Part shown: in pieces, positions 28,060 to 36,407 of the stretch
Layout: each line of letters starts with the position of its first letter
Numbering within the stretch: position 1 is the first letter of the stretch
NCBI RefSeq assembly: GCF_017549005.1
Contig: NZ_JAFYYT010000040.1
Coordinates: forward strand, 62,001-126,000
Reading direction: 5' to 3'
DNA from: Ruminococcus sp.
Lineage (GTDB): Bacteria > Bacillota > Clostridia > Oscillospirales > Ruminococcaceae
Length of the DNA stretch: 64,000 bases
Translations under genes and position numbers: made by a program
Notes under the pieces: generated by a model
Seen by the model: the letters and a program-made list of their open reading frames with translations, nothing else
Told to the model about the DNA's origin: nothing
The model's database searches: none

Positions 28060-28998
28060 ATGAAAATACAACAGCTTGAATATGTCATTGCAGTAGCAAG
28101 AGAGGGCAGCATAACCAAAGCAGCTAAAAAACTGTATCAGGCTCAGCCTAATATCAGTATCGCCCTTAAGGAGCTCGAAACTTCTCTTGGAATACAGATT
28201 TTTAACCGTTCTCCCAACGGTATGATCCTCACCACCGAAGGTGAAGAGTTTCTCGCAAGAGCCCAGACTATAGTTGACGAAATGCAGAGTCTTGAACGTG
28301 ATTACGCTCATATTCCCGAAAATGAGCTCAAGCTCAAGGTCGCTTCAGCACGCTCCACATATGCAACAAACGCCATGGGAAAGCTTATAAGCGATTATTC
28401 TGAAAAGACAGATAAAATAGAAGTTCACATCATGGAAACCAGTACTGCCAAGGTAATGGAGGATATATGTGCAGGCAAGTATGATATCGGATTTATCCGT
28501 GTTCCAAGCACATATGCTGAAATGATCGAGAGTCGCCTTAAAGCAAGGAATCTTGTAGGCAAGACCATTATGGAGTTTCCTCTTCAGATCGTTATAAAAT
28601 CAGATCATCCGCTTGCAAAGTATGAGGATATCCCGTTTGAGCTTCTTTCACAGTATCCTGAGATAATCCATGGAGACGATGAGCCCGAAATGGTTAGGCG
28701 TGCTTCCATAAATCAGGATTACGATGAAAAAAGGTCCACTAAAAAGATATATATCTATGACAGAGGAACTCAGATAAGTATGCTGAAAACAGTCAAGGAC
28801 GCATATATGTGGGTAGCTCCGATGTCGCAGAGTATACTTCGCTATAATGACCTTGTGCTGAGGAAGTGCTCATACGCTAACAATCTTAACCGCGATATGA
28901 TAATCTATCGCAAGGCAAGCGAAAACAGTACTCTCATAACAGATTGTATCAGGACTGTTTATGAATACGCCGATATGATCGAAGGACTTGAAATATAA
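28060..28998 (+). CDS. LysR-family transcriptional regulator
   Basis: The 312-residue protein has the N-terminal winged HTH (residues 1-60, QQLEYVIAVAREGSITKAAK ... QPNISIALKELE) and a C-terminal two-lobed effector domain (about 90-300). It has its own promoter and terminator and no divergent target gene, which is unusual for LysR regulators. The downstream operon is on the other strand beyond a 290-bp gap. Effector and regulon are unknown; the upstream helicase trio could be a target but nothing in the sequence demonstrates this. Confidence 0.93.
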   Translation: MKIQQLEYVIAVAREGSITKAAKKLYQAQPNISIALKELETSLGIQIFNRSPNGMILTTEGEEFLARAQTIVDEMQSLERDYAHIPENELKLKVASARSTYATNAMGKLISDYSEKTDKIEVHIMETSTAKVMEDICAGKYDIGFIRVPSTYAEMIESRLKARNLVGKTIMEFPLQIVIKSDHPLAKYEDIPFELLSQYPEIIHGDDEPEMVRRASINQDYDEKRSTKKIYIYDRGTQISMLKTVKDAYMWVAPMSQSILRYNDLVLRKCSYANNLNRDMIIYRKASENSTLITDCIRTVYEYADMIEGLEI

Positions 28999-29003
28999 AA
29001 CCT

Positions 29004-29029
29004 ATCCCCGACCACTGGTCGGGGATTTC
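29004..29029 (+). terminator. Terminator after the LysR gene
   Basis: 10-bp stem ATCCCCGACC/GGTCGGGGAT with a 3-nt loop; the T-tract is short (TTTCT). Confidence 0.82.
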
Positions 29030-29067
29030 TATACTATATATAATTATATCTTTTAAACAAATATGGA

Positions 29068-29155
29068 TAGAAAAAGAATGAGAGCCATTAGGGGGGAGGT
29101 TCTCATTCTTAATAAGGGGATATGAGATTGTCATTTATGAAAGAATGACTTTCCA
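29068..29155 (-). ncRNA. Predicted ~90-nt C-rich small RNA
   Basis: A minus-strand promoter at 29162-29190 and an intrinsic terminator at 29071-29110 bound an 88-nt transcript with no credible open frame. From the 5' end it shows a small stem GTCATT/AATGAC, a single-stranded stretch with CCCC, then the terminator stem AAGAATGAGA/TCTCATTCTT whose loop reads CCTCCCCCCTAATGG. The loop includes the anti-Shine-Dalgarno core CCTCC and can pair with AGGGGGGA-type ribosome sites. C-rich exposed loops are typical of Firmicute regulatory RNAs such as RsaE. The unit is predicted only from promoter and terminator. Confidence 0.6.
29071..29110 (-). terminator. Terminator of the predicted small RNA
   Basis: 10-bp stem AAGAATGAGA/TCTCATTCTT, C-rich loop, then a TTTTTCTATCC tail on the minus strand. 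On the plus strand no T-tract follows. Confidence 0.7.
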
Positions 29156-29161
29156 TATGTT

Positions 29162-29190
29162 ATTATAGCATAGAGGTCAATATATTGCAA
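29162..29190 (-). promoter_or_regulatory. Promoter for the predicted small RNA
   Basis: Minus strand TTGCAA (29185-29190), 17-bp spacer, TATAAT (29162-29167), with no gene downstream before the terminator. Confidence 0.75.
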
Positions 29191-29288
29191 ATATAAAATA
29201 TTTATGTCTTTATATGCTATATTAATTACTGCTAATTTAAGTAAGTTATTTACATCGCAGACATAATTTATAATATCTTTTGAAATAA

Positions 29289-29317
29289 AAAGCTCCGTAT
29301 ATTTCATACGGAGCTTT
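29289..29317 (-). terminator. Terminator after the M18 aminopeptidase gene
   Basis: 12-bp stem AAAGCTCCGTAT/ATACGGAGCTTT with a 5-nt loop, followed on the minus strand by TTTTATTTCA. Confidence 0.9.
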
Positions 29318-29321
29318 GACT

Positions 29322-30725
29322 TTAATCAGCCATGAATACTTCAAATGCTTTGTATGCCATGTAGGTATCGAGCTTTGAAACTATTTCATACGGAGCGTGC
29401 ATTGACAGCACGGGAACTCCAAGATCAATGGTATCAACATCAAGATTTGCGATATATGCTGCAACTGTTCCGCCGCCGCCCTCGTCGACCTTGCCGAGCT
29501 CTCCTGTCTGCCATATTACATTTTTGGAGTCCATAAGCCTTCTTACACGGCCTGTAAACTCGGCAGAAGCATCAGAAGTGCCAGCCTTTCCACGAGCACC
29601 TGTGTATTTTGTAACGACTACACCGTGATTGATGTAGGCGCTGTTGTTACGCTCGTTAACCTCAGGGAATGTCGGGTCAAAAGCTGCGTTAACATCAGCA
29701 GAAAGGCACTCGGAAGCAGAAAGGACAGTTCTTCCGTCAGAACCGAGAGCTTCGGCTATATCCGCAATGAAATATTCGAGATATGATGAGCGGAGACCTG
29801 TGTTTCCGTCGCTACCTGTTTCTTCCTTGTCAGTAAGTATCGTTACTACAGTATGTTTCGGCTTTTTGCATTCAGCAGTTGCAATAAGCGCAGGATATGC
29901 ACACACCTTGTCGTCGTGGCCGTATGCGCCTATCATGCTGCGGTCGAAGCCTATATCCTTTGCCTTGAATGCAGGAACCGCTTCAAGCTCTGACGATATG
30001 AAATCAGCCTCGGTCATACCGTATTTCTTATTGAGAATATCAATTATCGCAAGCTTTACAGAACCGCTCTCCTCGTCGTCCTTGAAGGGACGCGACCCGA
30101 TAATGATATTGAGCTGTTCGCCTGTGATACCCTTTGCAAGGGGCTTCTGCATCTGTGCAGCTGCAAGGTGAGGAAGCAGATCGGTCACACAGAAAACAGG
30201 ATCGTTGTCATCTTCACCGATATTAACGGATATACTTGTTCCGTCAGCCTTTATTACAACACCATGAAGTGCAAGCGGGATAGTCGTCCACTGATATTTC
30301 TTTATACCGCCGTAATAATGAGTCTTGAAAAGCGCAAGCTCCGTATCCTCGTATAACGGGTTCTGCTTGAGGTCGAGCCTCGGAGAGTCGATATGAGCCG
30401 CACACAGTCTTACGCCATTCTCAATGGGGGCTGTTCCGATTATCGAAGCGATTACGGACTTGCCACGGTTATTGCGGTATATCTTATCCCCTGCCTTCAG
30501 GGTCATGCCCTTTTTATACTCGACAAAGCCCTTTTTCTTCAGAAGCTCGATAGAATAAATAACAGCTTCGCGCTCTATCTTTGCCTTGTTCATGAAGTCC
30601 TTGTAGCCCTCGCAGAACTTATCGCAAGCCTTGAGTTCTTTGTCGGAGATAAGATGATATCCATTCTTGCGCTGCACAAGAAGCTTTTCTTTAAGCTTTT
30701 TTACTGCGTCCTTTTTTTCTGCCAT
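29322..30725 (-). CDS. M18-family zinc aminopeptidase
   Basis: The 467-residue protein matches M18 aspartyl-type aminopeptidases, cytosolic dodecameric enzymes that trim acidic or neutral N-terminal residues. Metal and catalytic segments are visible: CAAHIDSPRLDLK (His, Asp), TDKEETGSDGNTG (Glu pair), LSADVNAAFDP (Asp) and SMHAPYEI (His). AAGGGAG lies 9 nt before ATG 30725. The gap to the coaE stop is about 45 bp without a clear promoter, so it may be read from the upstream prfA unit. A good terminator follows. Confidence 0.93.
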   Translation of the reverse strand: MAEKKDAVKKLKEKLLVQRKNGYHLISDKELKACDKFCEGYKDFMNKAKIEREAVIYSIELLKKKGFVEYKKGMTLKAGDKIYRNNRGKSVIASIIGTAPIENGVRLCAAHIDSPRLDLKQNPLYEDTELALFKTHYYGGIKKYQWTTIPLALHGVVIKADGTSISVNIGEDDNDPVFCVTDLLPHLAAAQMQKPLAKGITGEQLNIIIGSRPFKDDEESGSVKLAIIDILNKKYGMTEADFISSELEAVPAFKAKDIGFDRSMIGAYGHDDKVCAYPALIATAECKKPKHTVVTILTDKEETGSDGNTGLRSSYLEYFIADIAEALGSDGRTVLSASECLSADVNAAFDPTFPEVNERNNSAYINHGVVVTKYTGARGKAGTSDASAEFTGRVRRLMDSKNVIWQTGELGKVDEGGGGTVAAYIANLDVDTIDLGVPVLSMHAPYEIVSKLDTYMAYKAFEVFMAD

Positions 30726-30770
30726 GATAAATTACTCCCTTCCGAAAATATACATCATATACTATAAAAT

Positions 30771-31418
30771 TTACTGCGCCTTTGCAGGCATCTGCTTATT
30801 GTAGTAAAGCTCCCTTATTTTTCCCGAAACTTCCCATGCAATACCGTTTACGGTGTCCATACCGCCGTTATTCCTGATTATATAGTCGGAATGACTGCGG
30901 AAGAACTCCTCGTCAAGCTGAGAGTTCATTCTTCTTCTTGCCTGTTCGGCAGTGAGACCGTCACGTGAGATTATTCTTTTCTCCCTGATATCAGCATCGG
31001 CAAGTACAGAAATGATGATCTCGCAGAAATCGTCAGCTCTGCTCTCGAAAAGTGTGGGAGCGTCAAGAAGTATGAGCTTCTCCCCTTTCAGTGAATGAAC
31101 ACGTATCTGACGGAGGATCTCTCCTGTAATATAAGGATATGTAATGGTATTAAGAGCTTCAAGCTTGGATTTATCTGAAAAAACTATCCCTGCAAGCCCT
31201 TTTCTGTTGAGTGTGCCGTCCTCGTTGATAACTTCCTGACCGAAAAGATCAGATATCTCGTCAAGGCACTTAGTACCTTTTTCTACTATCTTTCGTGCTA
31301 CCCGGTCAGCGTCAATGACTGCAAATCCATTAGCGGCAAATATCTTTGAGACTGTGCTCTTTCCTGCACCTGTCTGTCCGGTAAGTCCGACGACCATAAC
31401 ACCGTTCAAACTGTTCAT
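30771..31418 (-). CDS. coaE: Dephospho-CoA kinase
   Basis: CoaE makes the last step of CoA synthesis, phosphorylating the 3'-OH of the ribose of dephospho-CoA. The 215-residue protein has the P-loop GQTGAGKST (about 13-21), the DADRVAR substrate motif, LLDAPTLFES and the LID segment RDGLTAEQARRRMNSQ. Its ATG overlaps the stop of the threonylcarbamoyl-AMP synthase gene by 4 bp. Length is slightly above the usual 200. Confidence 0.95.
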   Translation of the reverse strand: MNSLNGVMVVGLTGQTGAGKSTVSKIFAANGFAVIDADRVARKIVEKGTKCLDEISDLFGQEVINEDGTLNRKGLAGIVFSDKSKLEALNTITYPYITGEILRQIRVHSLKGEKLILLDAPTLFESRADDFCEIIISVLADADIREKRIISRDGLTAEQARRRMNSQLDEEFFRSHSDYIIRNNGGMDTVNGIAWEVSGKIRELYYNKQMPAKAQ

Positions 31419-32428
31419 ATCCTTATCACCTCGAATCCTGCCGCCCTGATAAGACGGTTATATACCGCAAGCCCTACTCCTTCCGTTTCAGGAGCGCGGA
31501 CATAGACTTTCCCTGCACCGGCGTCATCCAGCTCACGAAGTCTCTGGAACAGCAGATGTGCCTGTTCGGAGCTGTCCTTTCCGTAAGTCATATACCTGTA
31601 AGGGAACTTATCCTTGTCTGTGTCAAAAATAAGAGAAAAAACGTTATCGCCGTTGTGAGCGCCCACATAAGATATAAAGCTTTCAAGATCGCCCTCTACC
31701 ATAATTATATCAGCTTTAGGCGAATAATGCTTGTACTTCATTCCAGGAGAAGCAGCTTTCTGTCCCGCTTCAAGCTCATGAAGTATCGCGCGGTCGATAA
31801 TAACCTCGCTGCAAAGCTCCGTAAGCATTTCCTTTGTGATACAGCCGGGACGGAGTATCCTTACTGAGCTTCTGCCCTCAATGGATATAACAGTAGACTC
31901 AACGCCGAATTCAGAGCTTCCGCCGTCTACGACTGCTGCGATCTTTCCTTTCATGTCGCGCATTACGTGCTCGGCAGAGGTGGGACTCGGGTAGCCCGAT
32001 GTATTAGCCGACGGAGCAGCTATAGGTCTGCCGGAAAGTTCGATTATCTTGTGCATGACATGATGGGACGGGACTCTGATACCAACTGTATCAAGTCCGC
32101 CTGATGTTATCATAGGTATCCTATCATTCTTAGGGAGCACCATTGTAAGAGGTCCCGGACAGAAGCGCTCTGCAAGCTCAAACGCAAGCTCCGGAATAGA
32201 TGTTGTGTAGTCCTTAGCCTGTGAAAAATCCGCAAGATGAACTATCAGCGGATTATCCGCAGGTCTGCCCTTAGCCTCGAAAACTCTGCGTACTGCGTCC
32301 TCGTTTGACGCATCAGCACCGAGACCGTAGACTGTCTCCGTAGGTATACCGACTATCTCACCGTTTCTTATTAAATCAGCCGCTTTTTCAAGCTCATTGT
32401 TACTATCACTTAGTAAAACTGTATCCAT
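31415..32428 (-). CDS. L-threonylcarbamoyladenylate synthase (Sua5 type)
   Basis: This enzyme makes threonylcarbamoyl-AMP from Thr, bicarbonate and ATP for the t6A37 tRNA modification. The N-terminal YrdC domain (about 1-200) shows IPTETVYGLGADA, KGRPADNPLIVH and APSANTSGYPSPT; a linker leads to the C-terminal Sua5 domain (about 230-337), so it is the long Sua5 form (337 residues). It lies between prfA and coaE, and pairs logically with prfA in translation. The gap to prfA is 5 bp. Confidence 0.94.
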   Translation of the reverse strand: MDTVLLSDSNNELEKAADLIRNGEIVGIPTETVYGLGADASNEDAVRRVFEAKGRPADNPLIVHLADFSQAKDYTTSIPELAFELAERFCPGPLTMVLPKNDRIPMITSGGLDTVGIRVPSHHVMHKIIELSGRPIAAPSANTSGYPSPTSAEHVMRDMKGKIAAVVDGGSSEFGVESTVISIEGRSSVRILRPGCITKEMLTELCSEVIIDRAILHELEAGQKAASPGMKYKHYSPKADIIMVEGDLESFISYVGAHNGDNVFSLIFDTDKDKFPYRYMTYGKDSSEQAHLLFQRLRELDDAGAGKVYVRAPETEGVGLAVYNRLIRAAGFEVIRI

Positions 32429-32433
32429 AAAAA

Positions 32434-33507
32434 CTACGCTTCCTGATTTGCGAGCTTGGCAGCCTGATCGGCAGTCGCAAGCGCATCAAACACTTCATCA
32501 AGATTTCCGTTAAGGATGTCTTCAAGTCTGTAAATAGTCAGACCTATACGGTGATCCGTAAGACGTCCCTGCGGATAATTGTATGTTCTGATCCTCTCGG
32601 AACGGTCGCCTGTACCGACCTGCATTTTTCTTTCCGATGCGATCTTTGCGTCTTGCTCCTCCTGCATAGCCTCGTAAATCCTCGAGCGCAGAATCTTCAT
32701 AGCTTTATCTTTGTTCTTATGCTGACTTCTTTCGTCCTGACACTCCACCACCGTATTGGTAGGCAGATAAGTTATTCTTACAGCGGACTCTGTTTTATTT
32801 ATATGCTGTCCGCCTGCACCGCTTGCGCGGAAATAGTCTATTTTCAGATCCGTGGGATTTATCTCCAGTTCGACCTCGTCTGCCTCGACGAGGACCGCCA
32901 CGGTTACTGTTGAAGTGTGGATACGTCCCTGAGACTCTGTCTCGGGAACTCTTTGTACACGGTGAACACCGCTTTCATATTTAAGGCGTGAATAAGCTCC
33001 CTCACCTTCAATGGAGAAGCTTATCTCCTTAAAGCCTCCGAGCTCTGTGGGGTTGGCGCTGAGGACTTCCTGTTTCCAGCCCATAGTCTCGGCATACATT
33101 GTATACATACGATACAGAGAATTTGCGAACAGCGAAGCCTCTTCGCCGCCTGCGCCGCCTCTGATCTCAATAATAACGCTTTTATCGTCATTGGGGTCTT
33201 TGGGCAGAAGAAGGACTTTAAGCTCCTGAGTTATATTCTCCATAGCCTCTCTCGACTCGTCAAACTCCGCCTGAGCCATTTCCTTGAAATCCTTGTCAAG
33301 TCCGCCGCCGTCAAGAAGCTCCTTTGCTTCTTCAAAAGAGCTCTGTGCTTTTTTGTATTCCCTGTACTTTTCGATAATGGGAGTCATTGTCTTGAACTCC
33401 CTCATCAGCTGAGTATACAGCTTATTGTCGTTAACGATATCGGGATCGGAGAGCTTTTCGCTTATCTCCTCATATTTTTGCTCCATAACTGCAAGCTTTT
33501 CAAACAT
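32434..33507 (-). CDS. prfA: Peptide chain release factor 1
   Basis: RF1 reads UAA and UAG stop codons. The 357-residue protein has the discriminator tripeptide PET in [14 protein letters not shown] and the catalytic GGQ in [16 protein letters not shown]. Length and domain order are normal. AGGAGAAT precedes ATG 33507. The gene sits downstream of a DUF951 gene and upstream of the Sua5 gene; prmC, which methylates the GGQ glutamine and is often adjacent, is not in this cluster. Confidence 0.97.
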   Translation of the reverse strand: MFEKLAVMEQKYEEISEKLSDPDIVNDNKLYTQLMREFKTMTPIIEKYREYKKAQSSFEEAKELLDGGGLDKDFKEMAQAEFDESREAMENITQELKVLLLPKDPNDDKSVIIEIRGGAGGEEASLFANSLYRMYTMYAETMGWKQEVLSANPTELGGFKEISFSIEGEGAYSRLKYESGVHRVQRVPETESQGRIHTSTVTVAVLVEADEVELEINPTDLKIDYFRASGAGGQHINKTESAVRITYLPTNTVVECQDERSQHKNKDKAMKILRSRIYEAMQEEQDAKIASERKMQVGTGDRSERIRTYNYPQGRLTDHRIGLTIYRLEDILNGNLDEVFDALATADQAAKLANQEA

Positions 33508-33556
33508 CAGGTATTCTCCTTAAAGCTAAAATAATTACTGTTAATGTTGCAGTCGG

Positions 33557-33745
33557 CTAACCCTCATCGGCGTGCTTGACAGTGCGGATACTTTTTTCTA
33601 TCTTGTTGCGCGGGACCATGAATTCCCTCGAACATTTCACACATCTGAGTCTGAAATCCATTCCTGAGCGCAAAACGAACATTTCATTGCCGCCGCAAGG
33701 ATGATTCTTCTTCATTGTTAGAATATCTCCGGCTCTGATATCCAA
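33557..33745 (-). CDS. DUF951 small Cys-containing protein
   Basis: The 62-residue product is a DUF951 protein: DIRAGDILTMKKNHPCGG, then SGMDFRLRCVKCSREFMVPR. Cys residues (one in HPCGG, two in RCVKC) could bind a metal. TTG at 33745 is chosen: AAGGGGGG is 7 nt upstream and the family begins right after it; the longer open frame to 33895 runs through the promoter at 33791-33819. The function of DUF951 is not known; it is conserved in Firmicutes. It is the first gene of the prfA unit. Confidence 0.85.
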   Translation of the reverse strand: MDIRAGDILTMKKNHPCGGNEMFVLRSGMDFRLRCVKCSREFMVPRNKIEKSIRTVKHADEG

Positions 33746-33790
33746 AAAAGTATCCCCCCTTAAACGAAAAAATAAAAATCGAACATTTTT

Positions 33791-33819
33791 ATTATACCTC
33801 AAATCAACTTTCAAATCAA
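33791..33819 (-). promoter_or_regulatory. Promoter for the DUF951-prfA-tsaC-coaE unit
   Basis: Minus strand TTGATT (33814-33819), 17-bp spacer, TATAAT (33791-33796). Confidence 0.83.
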
Positions 33820-33917
33820 TATTTCCGAGGTATATTTTTTTCATTTTGGTGAAAAATAATAAAAAATGCCAATCAATCATATTGAACACATACAAAAATT
33901 AGAAAGGATATATAAAT

Positions 33918-34274
33918 ATGATCTCAAGAGTTACAGCTGATTTCGAGTCTCCCGAGCTTGCCCATATGGCGGTGAAAAGATTGAGAGAAAGCGTAGAATA
34001 CGTGTATTCAGCCAAAATGATGTATCACAGGATAGGTAAAAACCAGGCAAGAACAAGTCGTTCATCAGCTTTTTCACTTATACCGGCTTATTATAATTCT
34101 CATTCAAATTACCTTACAGATGTAATCAGTTCGCCTGTTTCGGAAGATATTTCTGTTTCGCGCCGCAGAAACAGGACTACTACAGCCTGCATCGTATGCG
34201 GAAGTGCTGCTGTAGACAATGTAATCTCAGTCCTTAATGCAATGGGCGGCTCAAATATAAGATTCGCACAGTAG
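33918..34274 (+). CDS. Uncharacterised 118-residue protein
   Basis: I do not recognise the family. The N-terminus (FESPELAHMAVKRLRE) and C-terminus (TTTACIVCGSAAVDNVISVL) look like two strand-helix units of a small alpha/beta domain, split by a variable Ser/Arg/Tyr-rich middle (about 40-85). No signal peptide or membrane helix is present. AGAAAGGA precedes the ATG. It is encoded about 60 bp before the S1-domain gene and in the same direction, so the two may be co-expressed. The base composition is like its neighbours. Confidence 0.7.
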   Translation: MISRVTADFESPELAHMAVKRLRESVEYVYSAKMMYHRIGKNQARTSRSSAFSLIPAYYNSHSNYLTDVISSPVSEDISVSRRRNRTTTACIVCGSAAVDNVISVLNAMGGSNIRFAQ

Positions 34275-34335
34275 AATATTATACCTTCACTCTGAATAGA
34301 CTTGAATATCAAAGTCAGATAACGGAGGTACAAAC

Positions 34336-35256
34336 ATGGAATACAAACCCGAAGGAACGATTTACGGAACAACTTCCAATCAGAAGTATATCTCAACAGC
34401 CGCCGGACTTTCCGAAGCAATGAACAGGAACATCACCCTTGAAGGAAAGGTAATACTTTGCACAAGCAGTCATGACCTTATCGTTGATCTCCCGTGCGGA
34501 CGAGGCATAATCCCGCGCGAAGAGGGAGCTGTAGGCGTAAAAGAAGGAACTACCCGTGATATCGCGCTGATATCACGGGTAAACAAAATCGTATGCTTCA
34601 AGATAGCAAGTCTCACGCTTTCTGACAGCGGAGAAATAACCGCTCAACTTTCAAGAAAAGCGGCGCAGGAGGAATGTCAGGCTGAATTTGTATCAAAGCT
34701 CGTAAAAGGTGACATTATCGACGCAACAGTAACTCATCTTGAACAGTTCGGCAGCTTTGTCGATATCGGCTGTGGTATTCCCTCGCTTATACCTATTGAT
34801 GCTATGTCAGTATCCCGTATCTCTCACCCGTCGGACAGATTCTATCCGGGCCAGAAAATAAAAGCAGTCGTTACAGATAATATAAAAGGCAGAATAAACC
34901 TCACACACAAGGAGCTTCTCGGAACATGGGACGAGAATGCTTCAAAATTCAACATCGGAGAGACAGTACCAGGGATAGTCCGCTCCATCGAGAGCTACGG
35001 AGTATTCGTTGAGCTCTCACCGAATCTTGCTGGTCTTACCGAACCGTATGACGATATAAAGATAGGACAGAGCGTCAGTGTATACATAAAAGCTATTATT
35101 CCCGAAAAGATGAAAATAAAGCTTATAATCGTCGATATATGCTGTGAGAGAGCTCCTGTTCCCGAGTATGATTATTTTATCGCGGACGATCATATTGAAA
35201 ACTGGGTGTATTCGAGCAGATTCTCCGACAAAATCATAAAAACCAGCTTTTCGTGA
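34336..35256 (+). CDS. S1-domain RNA-binding protein (ribosomal protein S1-like)
   Basis: The 306-residue protein has OB-fold S1 motifs: a degenerate one at about 30-110, a clear one at about 125-195 (GDIIDATVTHLEQFGSFVDI ... GRINLTHKELLG) and one at about 205-265 (ETVPGIVRSIESYGVFVEL). This is the size and layout of short Firmicute S1-like proteins (about four motifs or fewer), which bind RNA rather than being a full ribosomal S1. GGAGG precedes the ATG at 34336. It could act in translation or RNA decay; no context decides. Confidence 0.85.
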   Translation: MEYKPEGTIYGTTSNQKYISTAAGLSEAMNRNITLEGKVILCTSSHDLIVDLPCGRGIIPREEGAVGVKEGTTRDIALISRVNKIVCFKIASLTLSDSGEITAQLSRKAAQEECQAEFVSKLVKGDIIDATVTHLEQFGSFVDIGCGIPSLIPIDAMSVSRISHPSDRFYPGQKIKAVVTDNIKGRINLTHKELLGTWDENASKFNIGETVPGIVRSIESYGVFVELSPNLAGLTEPYDDIKIGQSVSVYIKAIIPEKMKIKLIIVDICCERAPVPEYDYFIADDHIENWVYSSRFSDKIIKTSFS

Positions 35257-35286
35257 AAAAATGCACCTGAAAAACAGGTGCATTTT
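35257..35286. terminator. Bidirectional terminator between S1-domain gene and pfkA
   Basis: 13-bp stem AAAATGCACCTG/CAGGTGCATTTT with a 5-A loop between converging genes. Confidence 0.9.
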
Positions 35287-35292
35287 ATAACA

Positions 35293-36255
35293 TTAATATG
35301 CGATCTCTTCTGCAATGTGGTGAAGCTTTTCGTCATAATCCTTATGCATTGAAAGAGCTTCCTGGATATCGTAGTCAACAAGCTTGCTGTCCTTGATACC
35401 AACAACACGGTTGCCGATACCCTGCTCGAGAAGTTCAACTGCATAGTAGCCCATTCTTGTAGCTTCAACTCTGTCGCGTACTGTAGGTGTGCCGCCTCTC
35501 TGAACATGGCCGAGTATTGTAAATCTTGCGTCGATACCGGTCTTTTCCTGGAGCATCTTGGCGATCTCCTCGGAATGGCCAACACTCTCTGCAACGATAA
35601 CTACGAAATTCTGCTTACCCTTTGCCTTCTTTGCAAGCATTGTGTTTGCGATAGCGTTTATATCGTAAGGAACTTCCTTTGTAATTATATCTGTAGCACC
35701 GCAGGCAATACCAGTATTAACTGCAATGTGGCCTGCGCCTCTGCCCATTACCTCAACAACGGAGATCCTGTCATGAGACTGAGCTGTATCACGAAGCTTG
35801 TCAACGAGATCCATTGCTGTGTTCATAGCTGTATCAAAGCCGATAGTATAATCTGTACAAGCAATATCGTTGTCGATAGTTCCCGGGATACCGATGCAAA
35901 GCACACCCTGTGCAGAAAGATCAGCAGCTCCTCTGAACGAACCGTCACCGCCGATTACTACAAGTCCCTCGATACCGAGTTCATCGCACTTAGCCTTGCC
36001 CTTTGCAACGCCCTCTGCTGTTCTGAATTCGGGACATCTAGCTGTATAAAGAGTAGTTCCGCCTCTATGAATAATATCAGAAACACTTCTTTCATCCATT
36101 TTGATGATATCGCCATTGATAAGACCTACATAACCTCTGCGGATTCCGTAGACCTCCATCCCCTTGCTGAGAGCCGATCTAACTACAGCTCTTACTGCGG
36201 CATTCATTCCCGGGGCGTCGCCGCCGCTTGTTAAAACACCGATTTTCTTGATCAT
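35293..36255 (-). CDS. pfkA: ATP-dependent 6-phosphofructokinase
   Basis: PfkA phosphorylates fructose-6-P to fructose-1,6-bisP, the committed glycolytic step. The 320-residue protein has GVLTSGGDAPGMNA, GGDGSFRGA (Gly at the position that selects ATP over PPi), PGTIDNDI (catalytic Asp) and VEVMGRGAGHIA. Start set at ATG 36255 with GGAG 8 nt upstream; the longer frame to 36282 lacks a ribosome site. It follows dnaE on the same strand, a common Clostridia order, and also has its own promoter at 36330-36358. Confidence 0.96.
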   Translation of the reverse strand: MIKKIGVLTSGGDAPGMNAAVRAVVRSALSKGMEVYGIRRGYVGLINGDIIKMDERSVSDIIHRGGTTLYTARCPEFRTAEGVAKGKAKCDELGIEGLVVIGGDGSFRGAADLSAQGVLCIGIPGTIDNDIACTDYTIGFDTAMNTAMDLVDKLRDTAQSHDRISVVEVMGRGAGHIAVNTGIACGATDIITKEVPYDINAIANTMLAKKAKGKQNFVVIVAESVGHSEEIAKMLQEKTGIDARFTILGHVQRGGTPTVRDRVEATRMGYYAVELLEQGIGNRVVGIKDSKLVDYDIQEALSMHKDYDEKLHHIAEEIAY

Positions 36256-36292
36256 AAATATTCTCCATTCTGCACTTGGCAAATATTTTTAA

Positions 36293-36311
36293 TTCGCAGA
36301 TCATCTGCGAA
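36293..36311 (-). promoter_or_regulatory. 5' leader hairpin of pfkA
   Basis: 8-bp stem TTCGCAGA/TCTGCGAA with a 3-nt loop between the pfkA promoter and its ribosome site. It lacks a T-tract directly after it; it may stabilise the mRNA or act as a weak terminator for dnaE transcripts. Confidence 0.5.
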
Positions 36312-36329
36312 ATAATCCCATACTCTTAT

Positions 36330-36358
36330 ATTTTACTACTTTGTGTAAAAAATGTCAA
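36330..36358 (-). promoter_or_regulatory. Promoter for pfkA
   Basis: Minus strand TTGACA (36353-36358), 17-bp spacer, TAAAAT (36330-36335). Confidence 0.8.
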
Positions 36359-36407
36359 GAGTATTAATGATTTTTTTCGTTAAAACTGATATTTTGCCCA
36401 TCTGCTG

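Noticed and set aside
29071-29110. Plus-strand function of the small-RNA hairpin, such as a G-rich ribosome site in a loop
   Set aside because: On the plus strand there is no matching promoter, no T-tract and no open frame of size; the minus strand has both promoter and terminator.
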